From assembly GCA_002424365.1 (NCBI GenBank), contig DIRQ01000032.1, forward strand, positions 62,001 through 126,000: a DNA stretch of 64,000 nt, read 5' to 3'. A program made the translations under genes and the position numbers. This DNA comes from Syntrophomonas sp. UBA5432 (GTDB lineage Bacteria > Bacillota > Syntrophomonadia > Syntrophomonadales > Syntrophomonadaceae). This document shows positions 1 to 9,505 of the stretch, one piece after another; position 1 is the stretch's first letter, and the number at the start of each line of letters is the position of its first letter. Below the pieces are notes generated by a model. That model was not told where the DNA came from, did no database searches, and worked only from the letters and a program-made list of their open reading frames with translations.

Positions 1-2
1 GG

Positions 3-1334
3 GGACACGGGCCCCTCCATGGTGAAGTTCAATTTACCGGACCCCGGGAGGTTGCCTGGCAGATTGAGGATATGCCCAGCAATAAATTCCTGGAGGGACG
101 CATGGTTCTGCCTCTGCAGCTTTTCCCTGCTGCTCCCGCTGAACTTTCTACCGGGCAGGCGGGCTTGCCAATCATTATGGATGAAGAGGGACGCTGGGCT
201 GAAGGTGCCAATCGCCGGCGCCAGGAGGCTCGTATGGAGGTTGGCATAGCCATTTTAATTCCTATTTTGACCTTAATTGCTTTATTCCTTATGTGGCGTA
301 AATACGGTAAAGAGTATCAGGCTGAGTTTCAGGGCGATTACTACCGGGAACTTCCGGCTGATTATTCCCCGGCTGAACTATCAGTTTTATGGAACTGGGG
401 GCAGGTAAAAACGCATGATATTACCGCCACCTTGCTGGATTTGGCCCGACGGCAATATATTACTATTGAGCAGGAACTATATGAGAAAAAACGCCTATTG
501 GGAAGCAAAGAAGTTACCACCTATTTTATCAGCCTACAAAAAGAAAAATACAATGCCGAGCGCGAAAATTTACGCCCCCATGAAATTGACTTAATTAATT
601 TGATCTTCTCTAAAATTAGCAAAGGTAAACCTTATTTGTATCTATATGACATTGAGGAGTACTCCAAAGAAAATAGTCGGGGCTTCTATAATTTCTGGTT
701 AGGGTGGAAAAATGATTTGGCGGCAATTGGAGAAACCAACGAGTGGTTTCTAGGAACTCCCAGCCGCACTCGCTGGATTGCTGCTGGAGTAGCGCTGGTA
801 TTCTTTTTAACTGGTCTAATATTAATCAGAGCTGAAGTCGTCCTACCGGGAGTTAGTATATTTCTTTGCAGTTTCTTCATTGCTATCGTACCGACTAGAT
901 TTAAACGGCGCTCTCAGCCGGCCCATGAGGATTTGCGCAAATGGGAAGCTTTTAAACGTTTCTTACTGCATTTTTCTAATATGGAAAGACACGAAATTCC
1001 CAGCTTAGTTATCTGGGAACATTATCTGGTTTACGCTGTTACTCTGGGGGTAGCCAAAGAGGTAATGAAGCAACTGGAAATAGTCTTTCCTAATTTGCAG
1101 GAGGACGATTACCGGTTTGGCCAGTACTGGTGGTATAGTCAAAGCGGTTTTGCTATGGCAGGTTTGAGTGACAATTTTGATAAAATTTCCGAAAGTATTC
1201 AGCATTCAATACAGGTAGCAGAGAAAACTGTAAGGGCAGCCGAAAGCAAATCATCCTCGGGCTCTGGCGGTGGGGGAGGCTTCTCCGGCGGAGGCGGCGG
1301 TGGTTCCGGTGGCGGCAGTTACGGTGGCCGTTAG
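3..1334 (+). CDS. DUF2207-family membrane protein, 5' end outside window
   Basis: The frame is open to the left edge, so the true start lies upstream and 443 residues are visible. The part before the first ATG (72) reads as the end of an extracytoplasmic beta domain (VAWQIED, then FLEGRMVLPLQLFP), as in DUF2207 proteins. A membrane helix follows at about nt 234-300, then a long cytoplasmic segment, then a hydrophobic pair at about nt 770-890, a helical region and a Gly/Ser-rich tail (about nt 1255-1330). This order and the glycine tail match the DUF2207 (YciQ-like) family, whose function is unknown. It is the first visible gene of a co-directional set running to 13.9 kb; the next gene follows within 20 nt. 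The family assignment is fairly sure; any role in the cluster is inference. Confidence 0.72.
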   Translation, partial: GHGPLHGEVQFTGPREVAWQIEDMPSNKFLEGRMVLPLQLFPAAPAELSTGQAGLPIIMDEEGRWAEGANRRRQEARMEVGIAILIPILTLIALFLMWRKYGKEYQAEFQGDYYRELPADYSPAELSVLWNWGQVKTHDITATLLDLARRQYITIEQELYEKKRLLGSKEVTTYFISLQKEKYNAERENLRPHEIDLINLIFSKISKGKPYLYLYDIEEYSKENSRGFYNFWLGWKNDLAAIGETNEWFLGTPSRTRWIAAGVALVFFLTGLILIRAEVVLPGVSIFLCSFFIAIVPTRFKRRSQPAHEDLRKWEAFKRFLLHFSNMERHEIPSLVIWEHYLVYAVTLGVAKEVMKQLEIVFPNLQEDDYRFGQYWWYSQSGFAMAGLSDNFDKISESIQHSIQVAEKTVRAAESKSSSGSGGGGGFSGGGGGGSGGGSYGGR

Positions 1335-1352
1335 AGACTTTAAGGAGTGATG

Positions 1353-1928
1353 ATGTTAATGAATGCTACTGCACCGGCTGTACAGCCAAGATGGAAAGTT
1401 GCACTAAGTATGATGATTAATCCAGGTGAAGTGGTCAAAAACCAGATGTCACAAGTACCCTGGCCGTTTTCGCTGTTAGTATCCGGTTTATCATTTACGT
1501 TATTTTTTCTACAAACCGGTCTGGATATGCTGCGTTCCGGTCAAATTAGTACTGCTACTGTAGTCCTTATTACTATGCTGGGTCTGGTTTATGGTACGGT
1601 GGGAATTGCTCTGATTGCAGCTATGGCCTGGGCCTTAGCGCAGGGTTCAGAGCGAGCCTATACTATTGATTGGGCTATTTCCGCATTTGCCCTGGGTTAT
1701 TCGGCCACTCTGGTTTATGCCTTACTGGGGGTTATTTTCTCCCTGGCATTTGGATGGAAAACGGCGATAGCTTTTGGGGTGACCGGTGTTTTATGGGCGC
1801 TTCGGCCTACGTTATTTACGGTACGGCAGATGTCAGGTGATCGTATTGCCTTTAGTATTGCCCTGGCCACGCTCTGTGGTGCTATTCTGCTTTTTGGCTG
1901 GGCCTTATTAGGACGCTTTGGGTTTTAA
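1353..1928 (+). CDS. Polytopic membrane protein, Yip1-like
   Basis: A 191-residue hydrophobic protein with about five membrane segments separated by short polar loops, resembling the Yip1-domain layout seen again at 62005. Four candidate starts lie close together (GTG 1347, ATG 1350, ATG 1353, ATG 1359); I chose 1353 because AAGGAG ends at 1346, giving a 6-7 nt gap. It follows the DUF2207 gene by under 20 nt, so the two are very likely co-transcribed. No catalytic motif is visible. The Yip1 label rests on general pattern (a short soluble N-terminus, then five helices) and is tentative. Confidence 0.6.
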   Translation: MLMNATAPAVQPRWKVALSMMINPGEVVKNQMSQVPWPFSLLVSGLSFTLFFLQTGLDMLRSGQISTATVVLITMLGLVYGTVGIALIAAMAWALAQGSERAYTIDWAISAFALGYSATLVYALLGVIFSLAFGWKTAIAFGVTGVLWALRPTLFTVRQMSGDRIAFSIALATLCGAILLFGWALLGRFGF

Positions 1929-2123
1929 CAGACACGGGGAATAGACGCGGGCTCGCTTCGCTCGCACGGATTCTTAAGGATTTACGCGGATTTTAATACA
2001 AGAACAGACCTGGGATAATACTTACGCTTAGGGTTGAAATAGAAAGGAATACGAAGTATTCCAACCATAATTCAAAATTTATAATTAAGAATTAAAAATT
2101 CGATTTTGGGAGCTGGTGGGATT
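1929..2123. other. Intergenic region with degraded repeats
   Basis: About 195 nt without a convincing gene. It holds GACACGG/CGCGGATT-type fragments (about 1931-1995) and an AT-rich imperfect inverted stretch (about 2068-2105) directly before the next gene. Related scraps occur near 12.45 kb and 25.09 kb. I see no clear promoter or terminator. Confidence 0.4.
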
Positions 2124-2618
2124 ATGGAAATGAATTTAGGTTATGCAGGCAGTGCCGGCCAGAAAACAGTAAAGTTCTGGCCCGTATATCTATGCTTCCT
2201 GGTATTTGGCATACTAATTCCTTTTAGTAAGCCCGAATTTAGCTGGATGACCTTATTATCATCAATGTTTCTCGCTTTGGTAATGGGGTTACTGGCGGTA
2301 AATATGCTTATTATGCTATTAAATAACGGTAATCCAGTTTTACGAGCCGAAAGCGGGGGGCAGTTTGCCCGGGAAGCCGTTAGTACCGGGATGCTGTTTA
2401 TGATTCCGTTTACCGTCCTGGCCGTTTTAGCCATGGTAGTGTTAGGTTGGGATGCAGTAATGCCATTTGCTTCAGCTGCTATTATGACCGCTGCTGCTAC
2501 GGCTGGTACGGAAGTAATGAAAAAGGGAGCCCAGGGTATGAAGAATATGATGATACCATCAGCAATAGCGTTTCTGGTTTCTACCGGCTGGATGATGCTG
2601 GTGGGATTGTTACCATAA
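2124..2618 (+). CDS. Small polytopic membrane protein, unknown
   Basis: A 164-residue protein with four hydrophobic segments (about residues 17-35, 43-66, 90-112 and 140-162). The frame extends upstream to a TTG at 2106, but ATG 2124 sits after GGTGGG and starts MEMNLGYAG, which is more plausible; ATG 2130 is also possible. I do not recognise a family. It ends 9 nt before the giant repeat protein, so it probably belongs to the same transcript and may be a membrane partner of that protein. It is similar in size and helix density to the gene at 1353, but I see no obvious sequence identity. Confidence 0.55.
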   Translation: MEMNLGYAGSAGQKTVKFWPVYLCFLVFGILIPFSKPEFSWMTLLSSMFLALVMGLLAVNMLIMLLNNGNPVLRAESGGQFAREAVSTGMLFMIPFTVLAVLAMVVLGWDAVMPFASAAIMTAAATAGTEVMKKGAQGMKNMMIPSAIAFLVSTGWMMLVGLLP

Positions 2619-2627
2619 GGGGCGGAG

Positions 2628-5600
2628 GTGAACAGCTTGTCAATACTATATTTGGCTAGAAATAGGAAACGAATACAAAAGACATTGGGGATAGTATTTG
2701 CCATATCTATTATGTTTATGATGCTGATAGCCCCCTGGGGACCAGGCACTGCTCTGGCAGGAAGTGTCGGGGATGTAGTCACCCAGGTATCCAATGCCAA
2801 TACTGGCTCACCGGAATTTAAGTTTGGGCAGGAATCAGCTACCGGCTATGGCTTTGCCATTCATGCCGGCATGGGTGACTATGGTGACGGCGGGTGTATG
2901 CTCAGTGTGCTAGGGCCGGCACAGCCGGATGAAATAAAAATCATGATCGATTATGTTGACGGGATATCGCAGGTTACTTATATCCGAACCACTCAGATGA
3001 AAGGCTGCGAAGTAAGAGAATATAACACGGATGACGGGGTAGGCATCGGGGTGGTCCTACCGGATTATTTCATTACTGTGGAAATGCTGGATACCGGCCT
3101 GAACCAGGATGCTAATATGGCAGCCGCCAAAAGCATTGCCCAGCAGACTCTGGATGGGCTGGAACAAGCCGGGCTGTTAAGTCAGGCGGCTCCGGACATA
3201 GAATCAGGTAAAACCGATAAAAAACAACCTGCTAAAAGTAAACCGGCAACTCCGGCGGTTGTAACCGGCAACCCGCTGGATGAGCCGGTTAAGGTATCAG
3301 ATACTATGAATATTGCCGTAGTCCAAAATGGACCAACTGTGCCGACTACATTTAGTATCAACGGCCCTCATCTGGTAACCTACATATTGAACTATCACTG
3401 GAATAGCGCACAGGGGGCAACTCCCGGCACTATTGCCCTGCAGGACAGCAACGGCAAAACATACGGACCCTGGCAAGCTACGGGAACTCCTGGTCAGGGT
3501 GGTGTACCCAACGCCAATTGGGAGGTATCTCCTAATATTGTTATTCCAGCCGGTACCTATACAGTAGTTGACTCTGACCCGGCTACCTGGTCAACCAATG
3601 CTGATTCAGGAGGCAAAGGAATGGGAGAAGTAAAGGTTACTCCCCATTTTGAAGTTACCAGTGGTTCGGTTGATGACTTAAATAAAGGTACTCCCGGAAG
3701 TTCGCCTGGAGGAAGTGGTTGGGCAGAAAGCCCGGCTGGAGTAGGTTCGGTAGGAAATATCCCTGGTCCGTCCAATACTACTGAGGCAGTAATTGGTGTG
3801 GCAGTTCCTGGATTAATTGCTACCGGGCTAGGAGCTCTTGCGGGATTTGGTGGTGGCGGAGGACCTGTTTCTCCGGGAGGAACCCCGTTATATCCAACTG
3901 GTGGAGGACCATCGCCGGTTACAGGTGGATCTTATCCTGGAACCGGAAATGCCCGCCCTGGTGCAGTCCAGGAAGTCAGCCAATTAGGTGGTAGACGGCG
4001 TGGTGAGGAAATCTATGTCGATACGGGTGCCATAGGGCAAAAAGCAATTGATATAAGGGAAGTTGAACAACCTGCAGATCACGGTATGATAATCGATACT
4101 GCAGATATGTTTGAAACTCCTATAGCTGTACAGCCCAAGTCAGAGATCATAATTGATACAGCCGCCGAAGGTCTGGATGTAATTGTTAAGCCTGAATCCG
4201 GGATAATAATTGACACGGATGCAATAGGGACAGACGTAATAGGACCGGAATCAGGTATGATAATCGATACTGCAGATGAAGCAGCTATATTTGTGCAGCC
4301 TGAACCGGAAATTCATATCGACACGGTTGATATGCATGAACAAGCTATCGATATCAGGGAACCGGGGGGAGAAACGGGTATCCACATTGATACCACGGAT
4401 ATGTTCGAAGAAAGTCCTGTACTGGGAGCATCCGATGAAAAGGGAATTTTCATTGAGATGGAGGATGAGGCAGCCCTGTTTGTAAAATCTGGATCGGATC
4501 TGGAGGTTGAAGCAGAGCAAATGAAGCCTCAGGCGTTCAGTGCCAGAGAAGGGGAAGCAGGAGGAGCACATTTTGCCACGGCGGAAAACAGCGAAGGGGC
4601 TCCAGCTGCAGCACAATCTGAACATCTGTATACAGATGCCGGAGATTCAGAAGTTCCCCTTAACACTAGTTCGCTGGAAGACAGTGCGGGGGCAGAAACG
4701 GTTCCCGGATCCGAAGAAGCAGCTACGGCCGGGGAAGCAGAAGGACAAAGTGCAGAACAGACCACTGCCGCCGATGCTGACAGTACCTATGACCAGAATG
4801 GCTTTGATCCGGAAGGCTACAATCGAGAAGGTTTCGATAAAGAAGGATTCGATCAGGCAGGCTTTGATAAAGACGGATTCGATAAAGCTGGTTTTAATGC
4901 TGAAGGGTATAACAAGGACGGCTTCAACCCGGAAGGCTTAAACAAAGAGGGTTTCGACCGGCAAGGCTTCGATAAGGAAGGTTTTGACCGGGAAGGGTTC
5001 GATAAGGCCGGATTCGATAAAGATGGCTTTAACCAGGAAGGGTATAATTCAGAAGGCTATGATAAAGCTGGTTACGACCGTGAAGGTTATGATCGGGAAG
5101 GTATGAACCAGGCGGATTTTGATAGAGATGGCTATAACTCACAGGGATTTGACAAGGATGGTTTTAACCGGGAGGGCTTTGATAAAGAAGGTTTCAATAA
5201 GGCTGGATTCGATAAAGAGGGATTCAACCGTGAAGGCTTTGACAAATCAGGTTTTGATCGAGAAGGATTCGATAAAGCCGGATTCAACGCTGAAGGCTTT
5301 GACAAAGAAGGCTTCAATAAGGCTGGATTTGACCAAGATGGATTCAACCGTGAAGGCTTTGACAAATCGGGTTTTGACCGAGAAGGATTCGATAAAGCCG
5401 GATTTAATGCTGAAGGATTTGACAAAGAAGGCTTCAATAAGGCCGGATTTGACCAGGAGGGATTCAACCGTGAAGGCTTTGACAAATCGGGTTTTGACCG
5501 GGAAGGATTCGATAAAGCCGGATTTAATGCTGAAGGCTTTGACAAAGAAGGCTTTAATAAGGCTGGATTCGATAAAGAGGGATTCAACCGCGAAGGCTTT

Positions 5601-8600
5601 GATAAGACAGGTTTTGATAAAGAGGGATTTAATAAAGAGGGCTTTGATAAATCAGGATTTGACCGGGAAGGATTTGATAAAGCTGGATTCAATGCCGAAG
5701 GCTTCGACAGAGAAGGTTTCAATAAAGCTGGATTTGATAAAGAAGGTTATGGACGCAATGGTTTTGACTCGGAAGGCTTTGACCGGGAAGGCTATGATGT
5801 AAATGGCTATGACCGCAAGGGATTCAACCGCAGCGGTTTTGATGCCAAAGGGTATGATAAACAAGGTTATGACAAAGAAGGTTTCAACAAGGATGGATGG
5901 GACCGGGAAGGTTATAATCGTAAAGGGTTTGACGAGAACGGATGGGATCGTGAAGGCTACGATAAGAACGGTTACGATGCGGAAGGCTACGATCGGGATG
6001 GTTACAACCGGGAAGGCCAGTCAAAAGAGGGTTATGACGCAGACGGTTATGACAAAAAAGGCTTTAATGAGCATGGCTATGACCGTGACGGCTATGACCG
6101 GGAAGGATTTGATTTCGAAGGATATAACCGGTCCGGTTACGATCCCTGGGGCTATGATAAACAGGGATTTGGAAAGGATGGCTATCACTGGAGCGGGTAT
6201 AACGCTGATGGCTATAACCGGGAAGGGATGCACTGGACTGATAACCCCTACGAGGAAGGTAGTATATGGAATGTAGACACTTACAATCCCTTTGATGGAA
6301 GGGTAGTCGATTTAGGTGGACGGAGAGAAGCCTGGGAGCCCACCAAACCGCCACTGGGAGAACCATATCACCAGACGGTGGAAAAATACGGTGCCAAACC
6401 CTGGACTGATGAGGTTCCGCAGCCAACATCTGAAAAACCAACGATTCCTTCAACAGAAGATGCTGGAGTCATTGGTCCGGAAGATCCCATGAATACCCTG
6501 AAAAATCATGGGATAGATCAAGATGCTCCTACCGCACCGGAAGGGCAGACTGGAACCGGATTGCCCATACCCGAAGAAGACATTCCTGATGCAGGGAATA
6601 TACCACCAGTTTCCGGGCCTCAACATGGGGATACCATTACTTTGCCGGGAAAAGATGGCAGGGATTATCAGCTGGAATACAATAGCCAAACCGGAGAATG
6701 GGAAAACCTGCTTACCGGAGGCAGAATTCGTAATGAGGACCTGGGATCATATGTAGAAGACTTTAATAGATGGCAGGATGACGTTGCCGAAGACTTGAGC
6801 CGTTCTGCCCGCGATATTGAAAAGATGGCAGCCCGTCAGGATGCCACCAGCCAGGCCATTGACAAGAATCTGGCCGATTGGAAGCGTTTGGAGCAAATGC
6901 AGAAGGCGGCTGATAAATACAATATCGGAGAACCGGGAGGTCCTGGAGATGTAGACAAGGCTATCCAGAATCTAAAAGATGACATGCTGGCCGGGAAAGA
7001 GGTCGACCAGGACAGATTGGAGCAGTTAAACAAAATTATCGACAACCGTATACAAGGAACAACAGCAGCGGATACCGGTCAACGTTGGGAAGAAGATTGG
7101 TTCAAAAATCTAGGATGGGCTCTGGAAGCTAATGCAGCAACGGCCAAAGAAGTAGTAACCGGCGAGAAAGCTGATGGCAGTACATCCTGGCTGGGTATGG
7201 GTGCCCGTATCATGATTACTACAGCTACTGGAGGGACTGCCGGGGTAGTTATGGATGGGGGCTTAACGGTAGCGGAAGCCATGTATCGCATCAAGGATTC
7301 AATCGACAAGGGAGAATCAGATTTCAGGGCAGTATCCAAGGCGATTGGCTTGACGGTTCTGGGTGAAGAAGCTGGCTGGTTGGTAGGAGCTGCCGGTAGC
7401 AAGGTAATGGGAGAAATGATGGAAAGATTCCCGGCGTTTACCAATAAGGCAGCCGATCTGATTGAAACTGCTATATTAAAAGGCAGTGCTAAAAATCAGA
7501 TGTGGAGCAAGTCATTAGGTCTAATTAGCAAAGAATCAGCAGAGGAAACCCTTGACCAAATAAATAAACGGTTGGTAGATATAGGCAGCGGTGAAGCGGC
7601 AGAAAACATCATAAAGAAAGCCAGAACAGATTATGGGTTAAAATCAGTAAGCGACTCTTTTGATGATGTATCCAAAGCCGGAAAGGCATTTACCGGCAGC
7701 GGGGATGATATTCTTAAAGGAGGTAAATCAGCTTCCCAGGGATGGTCTGATATAGCTGAAGGCGGAGGCAGAACCGTTTCCACTAGCAGTGACGATGTAG
7801 CCAAGGGAGCTGGTAAAGTAGCCTCTAGTAGCAGTGATGATGTAGCCAAAGGAGCAGGCAAAGCAGCCTCCAGCAGTGATGATATAGCCAAAGGTGGAGG
7901 CAAGGCCGCATCCGGCAGCGGTGATGATATTGCTAAAGGTGGCAGAAAAACCGTTTCCGATAGTGGTGACGATCTGGCGAAAGGCGGAGGTAAGGCTGCT
8001 TCCGATAGCAGTGATGATATGGCTAAAGGGGCAGGTACTGGTAATAGACCTAAAACTGCAGACGGAGACGGAGCCGATGTAGAGCCAAAATCTAGTGCAG
8101 CAGGCGGGGATGGACCAGGGGATCCGGGAGGGCCTCCGCGAGGTGGCGGTGGTGATGCAGGTAGCGCGCATTCAGAAGCTATAAATAATAGGACTCTTAA
8201 TACTAATGCCAGGACTCCTGAAGAGGTCTTGTCTGATCCGGCTTCGGTAGCCAGAGCAGAACAATCCCTGCAAAAAAACATCAAAGATTTTGATAAACTG
8301 CCACCGACCAGACAACAGGACCTGATCAGGGAGCAGGCTATTTATGATGAATACAAAATGCAGGCTCAGGAAAGAACCTATAATGTGGCTGATAAGATTG
8401 AGCGCAGAGAACCGCTAACGGTTGAAGATATTATGGAGATGAAAGCCGACCCGGCTTCCATGAGAACGCTCAAGGATCTTGAAAATGTTGATGGTATAGG
8501 AGCGGAACTAGGGTCGATCAGATCCCGCCAGGTACAGTCTGAATTTAACCATGTACTGGATACAGAGATACATCGGCCTTCTTATCGGAACGTAGAAGAT

Positions 8601-9470
8601 CACCTGCGGACCAGATATCCGCAGAATGGTCCCGGCGAGATACGCTGTAGAACAGTGCGTACACCAGGTACTGAACCGCATCCATGGAATATAAATACAG
8701 ATAACGATGTTATCGCTGAACGGTTGGTACATGGCCCCAATGGGCCTGAATGGGTGGAGATTCCCAAGGCGGAATGGGAAGATACTTATTATAAAGCCTT
8801 TGCTGAGAACTCCGGCTTTAGTGTTGATGAAGCAACCAGACGGTTCCCGGATAGCGATTGGGCCAAAATGGATGACGCAACGCGCTTCCGAGAATGGGCA
8901 GGACGACATGAAGAATCCGCTATGGATCAATTTGATCTTGAAGCTGCCCGTGATTTCAGCGACCAGCGCACCTGGCGTATAAATGACGCGGATCTGCCGG
9001 GTAGACCTATGATAGAGGCTACACCGGAGGAGATTGCGCGCGGGGTGGACGTAGTGATGATTGACGGCAGGCCAATGCGACCTTCTACGGCATACGAATT
9101 GGTCCAAAGACGACAGGGTAATCTCCTGGACTCAGAACAATTGTCTATGATGGAATCATACAAAGTCGATGAATACTGGACTGCGGGAAGCACCCCGGCG
9201 GAGGTTATGAGGAACCAGACTGAGGCTATGGAGCAATTGCGTAAAACTGCCTGTGTAGCTCAGACTGTGGAAAGCAGCTATAGGGACATGGGTTACAGAA
9301 TAGAGCAAATGCCGAATAATATGCAGGAAGCTATAAAAGTTATCAATAACAACAACCTGTCACCGGCTGCCAGGGCAGCCCGTCTGCAGGAACTCGGGTA
9401 TGAAACCCCCGGGGACTTTTTGAATAAGGTAACCAGCCGCATAGGTGCAATTAGAGAAGCCAGAATATAG
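2628..9470 (+). CDS. Giant secreted/envelope repeat protein (2,280 aa)
   Basis: Starts at GTG 2628 after GGGGCGGAGG. Residues 1-44 form a signal peptide or membrane anchor (RNRKR, a hydrophobic core, then ALA-G at 42-45). Order after that: a beta-rich region (about 45-165), a Pro/Lys linker, a second beta-type domain (about 225-355), a hydrophobic Gly/Ala helix followed by a Gly/Pro stretch (about 385-435), eight degenerate IIIDTADMFE-type units (about 462-625), an acidic linker, and 96 consecutive five-residue units of form G[FY][DN]xx (725-1204). Next come a charged helical region (about 1350-1500), hydrophobic amphipathic segments (about 1520-1600), Ser/Asp/Gly repeats of type SSDDVAKGAGKA (about 1680-1805), a Pro/Gly linker and a soluble C-terminal region of about 450 residues. 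The layout (export signal, repeats, linker, distinct C-terminus) resembles large surface or polymorphic-toxin proteins, but I cannot identify the C-terminal domain. The frame is intact throughout. Function is unknown. Confidence 0.8.
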   Translation: MNSLSILYLARNRKRIQKTLGIVFAISIMFMMLIAPWGPGTALAGSVGDVVTQVSNANTGSPEFKFGQESATGYGFAIHAGMGDYGDGGCMLSVLGPAQPDEIKIMIDYVDGISQVTYIRTTQMKGCEVREYNTDDGVGIGVVLPDYFITVEMLDTGLNQDANMAAAKSIAQQTLDGLEQAGLLSQAAPDIESGKTDKKQPAKSKPATPAVVTGNPLDEPVKVSDTMNIAVVQNGPTVPTTFSINGPHLVTYILNYHWNSAQGATPGTIALQDSNGKTYGPWQATGTPGQGGVPNANWEVSPNIVIPAGTYTVVDSDPATWSTNADSGGKGMGEVKVTPHFEVTSGSVDDLNKGTPGSSPGGSGWAESPAGVGSVGNIPGPSNTTEAVIGVAVPGLIATGLGALAGFGGGGGPVSPGGTPLYPTGGGPSPVTGGSYPGTGNARPGAVQEVSQLGGRRRGEEIYVDTGAIGQKAIDIREVEQPADHGMIIDTADMFETPIAVQPKSEIIIDTAAEGLDVIVKPESGIIIDTDAIGTDVIGPESGMIIDTADEAAIFVQPEPEIHIDTVDMHEQAIDIREPGGETGIHIDTTDMFEESPVLGASDEKGIFIEMEDEAALFVKSGSDLEVEAEQMKPQAFSAREGEAGGAHFATAENSEGAPAAAQSEHLYTDAGDSEVPLNTSSLEDSAGAETVPGSEEAATAGEAEGQSAEQTTAADADSTYDQNGFDPEGYNREGFDKEGFDQAGFDKDGFDKAGFNAEGYNKDGFNPEGLNKEGFDRQGFDKEGFDREGFDKAGFDKDGFNQEGYNSEGYDKAGYDREGYDREGMNQADFDRDGYNSQGFDKDGFNREGFDKEGFNKAGFDKEGFNREGFDKSGFDREGFDKAGFNAEGFDKEGFNKAGFDQDGFNREGFDKSGFDREGFDKAGFNAEGFDKEGFNKAGFDQEGFNREGFDKSGFDREGFDKAGFNAEGFDKEGFNKAGFDKEGFNREGFDKTGFDKEGFNKEGFDKSGFDREGFDKAGFNAEGFDREGFNKAGFDKEGYGRNGFDSEGFDREGYDVNGYDRKGFNRSGFDAKGYDKQGYDKEGFNKDGWDREGYNRKGFDENGWDREGYDKNGYDAEGYDRDGYNREGQSKEGYDADGYDKKGFNEHGYDRDGYDREGFDFEGYNRSGYDPWGYDKQGFGKDGYHWSGYNADGYNREGMHWTDNPYEEGSIWNVDTYNPFDGRVVDLGGRREAWEPTKPPLGEPYHQTVEKYGAKPWTDEVPQPTSEKPTIPSTEDAGVIGPEDPMNTLKNHGIDQDAPTAPEGQTGTGLPIPEEDIPDAGNIPPVSGPQHGDTITLPGKDGRDYQLEYNSQTGEWENLLTGGRIRNEDLGSYVEDFNRWQDDVAEDLSRSARDIEKMAARQDATSQAIDKNLADWKRLEQMQKAADKYNIGEPGGPGDVDKAIQNLKDDMLAGKEVDQDRLEQLNKIIDNRIQGTTAADTGQRWEEDWFKNLGWALEANAATAKEVVTGEKADGSTSWLGMGARIMITTATGGTAGVVMDGGLTVAEAMYRIKDSIDKGESDFRAVSKAIGLTVLGEEAGWLVGAAGSKVMGEMMERFPAFTNKAADLIETAILKGSAKNQMWSKSLGLISKESAEETLDQINKRLVDIGSGEAAENIIKKARTDYGLKSVSDSFDDVSKAGKAFTGSGDDILKGGKSASQGWSDIAEGGGRTVSTSSDDVAKGAGKVASSSSDDVAKGAGKAASSSDDIAKGGGKAASGSGDDIAKGGRKTVSDSGDDLAKGGGKAASDSSDDMAKGAGTGNRPKTADGDGADVEPKSSAAGGDGPGDPGGPPRGGGGDAGSAHSEAINNRTLNTNARTPEEVLSDPASVARAEQSLQKNIKDFDKLPPTRQQDLIREQAIYDEYKMQAQERTYNVADKIERREPLTVEDIMEMKADPASMRTLKDLENVDGIGAELGSIRSRQVQSEFNHVLDTEIHRPSYRNVEDHLRTRYPQNGPGEIRCRTVRTPGTEPHPWNINTDNDVIAERLVHGPNGPEWVEIPKAEWEDTYYKAFAENSGFSVDEATRRFPDSDWAKMDDATRFREWAGRHEESAMDQFDLEAARDFSDQRTWRINDADLPGRPMIEATPEEIARGVDVVMIDGRPMRPSTAYELVQRRQGNLLDSEQLSMMESYKVDEYWTAGSTPAEVMRNQTEAMEQLRKTACVAQTVESSYRDMGYRIEQMPNNMQEAIKVINNNNLSPAARAARLQELGYETPGDFLNKVTSRIGAIREARI
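4800..6239 (+). repeat. 96 x 15-bp coding repeat (G[FY][DN]xx units)
   Basis: Counting from the Gly codon at 4800 to the last unit at 6225-6239, the distance is an exact multiple of 15 bp, so 96 five-residue units lie in one register with no indel. Most units read GFDKE, GFNKA, GYDRE and similar. Exceptions keep the length (DFDRD, GWDRE, GQSKE, GMHWT). The repeats encode alternating acidic, basic and aromatic residues. They differ from the classical A(D/N)Lxx pentapeptide repeat. Confidence 0.9.
5221..5580 (+). repeat. 120-bp higher-order tandem repeat, three copies
   Basis: Within the 15-bp array, blocks beginning GATTCAACCGTGAAGGC recur at 5221, 5341 and 5461, exactly 120 bp apart (eight units each), with only about eight differences per neighbouring pair, mostly synonymous. 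A diverged fourth start is at 5581, and the end of the block is echoed just upstream at 5191-5220. This points to recent tandem duplication inside an older array. Confidence 0.88.
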
Positions 9471-9505
9471 AAATATAATGGAATAAACGGTAAGGAGGCA
9501 TTCAA

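Noticed and set aside
19..249. Small plus-strand frame near the window start
   Set aside because: It overlaps the DUF2207 coding region in another frame and has no support.
2141..2800. Minus-strand frame of 219 residues
   Set aside because: Antisense to two membrane-protein coding regions with good ribosome sites; composition is that of an antisense frame.
5221..5580. CRISPR-like regular repeat
   Set aside because: The 120-bp blocks are continuous coding repeats without unique spacers and no cas gene is present.
5119..6276. Long open frames in other frames and on the minus strand across the repeat array
   Set aside because: A 15-bp repeat without stops keeps several frames open at once; their products are low-complexity shadows without ribosome sites.
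7631..8284. Minus-strand frame of 217 residues over the Ser/Asp/Gly repeats
   Set aside because: Opposite-strand shadow of a biased repeat; Pro/Ser/Leu-rich product, no ribosome site.
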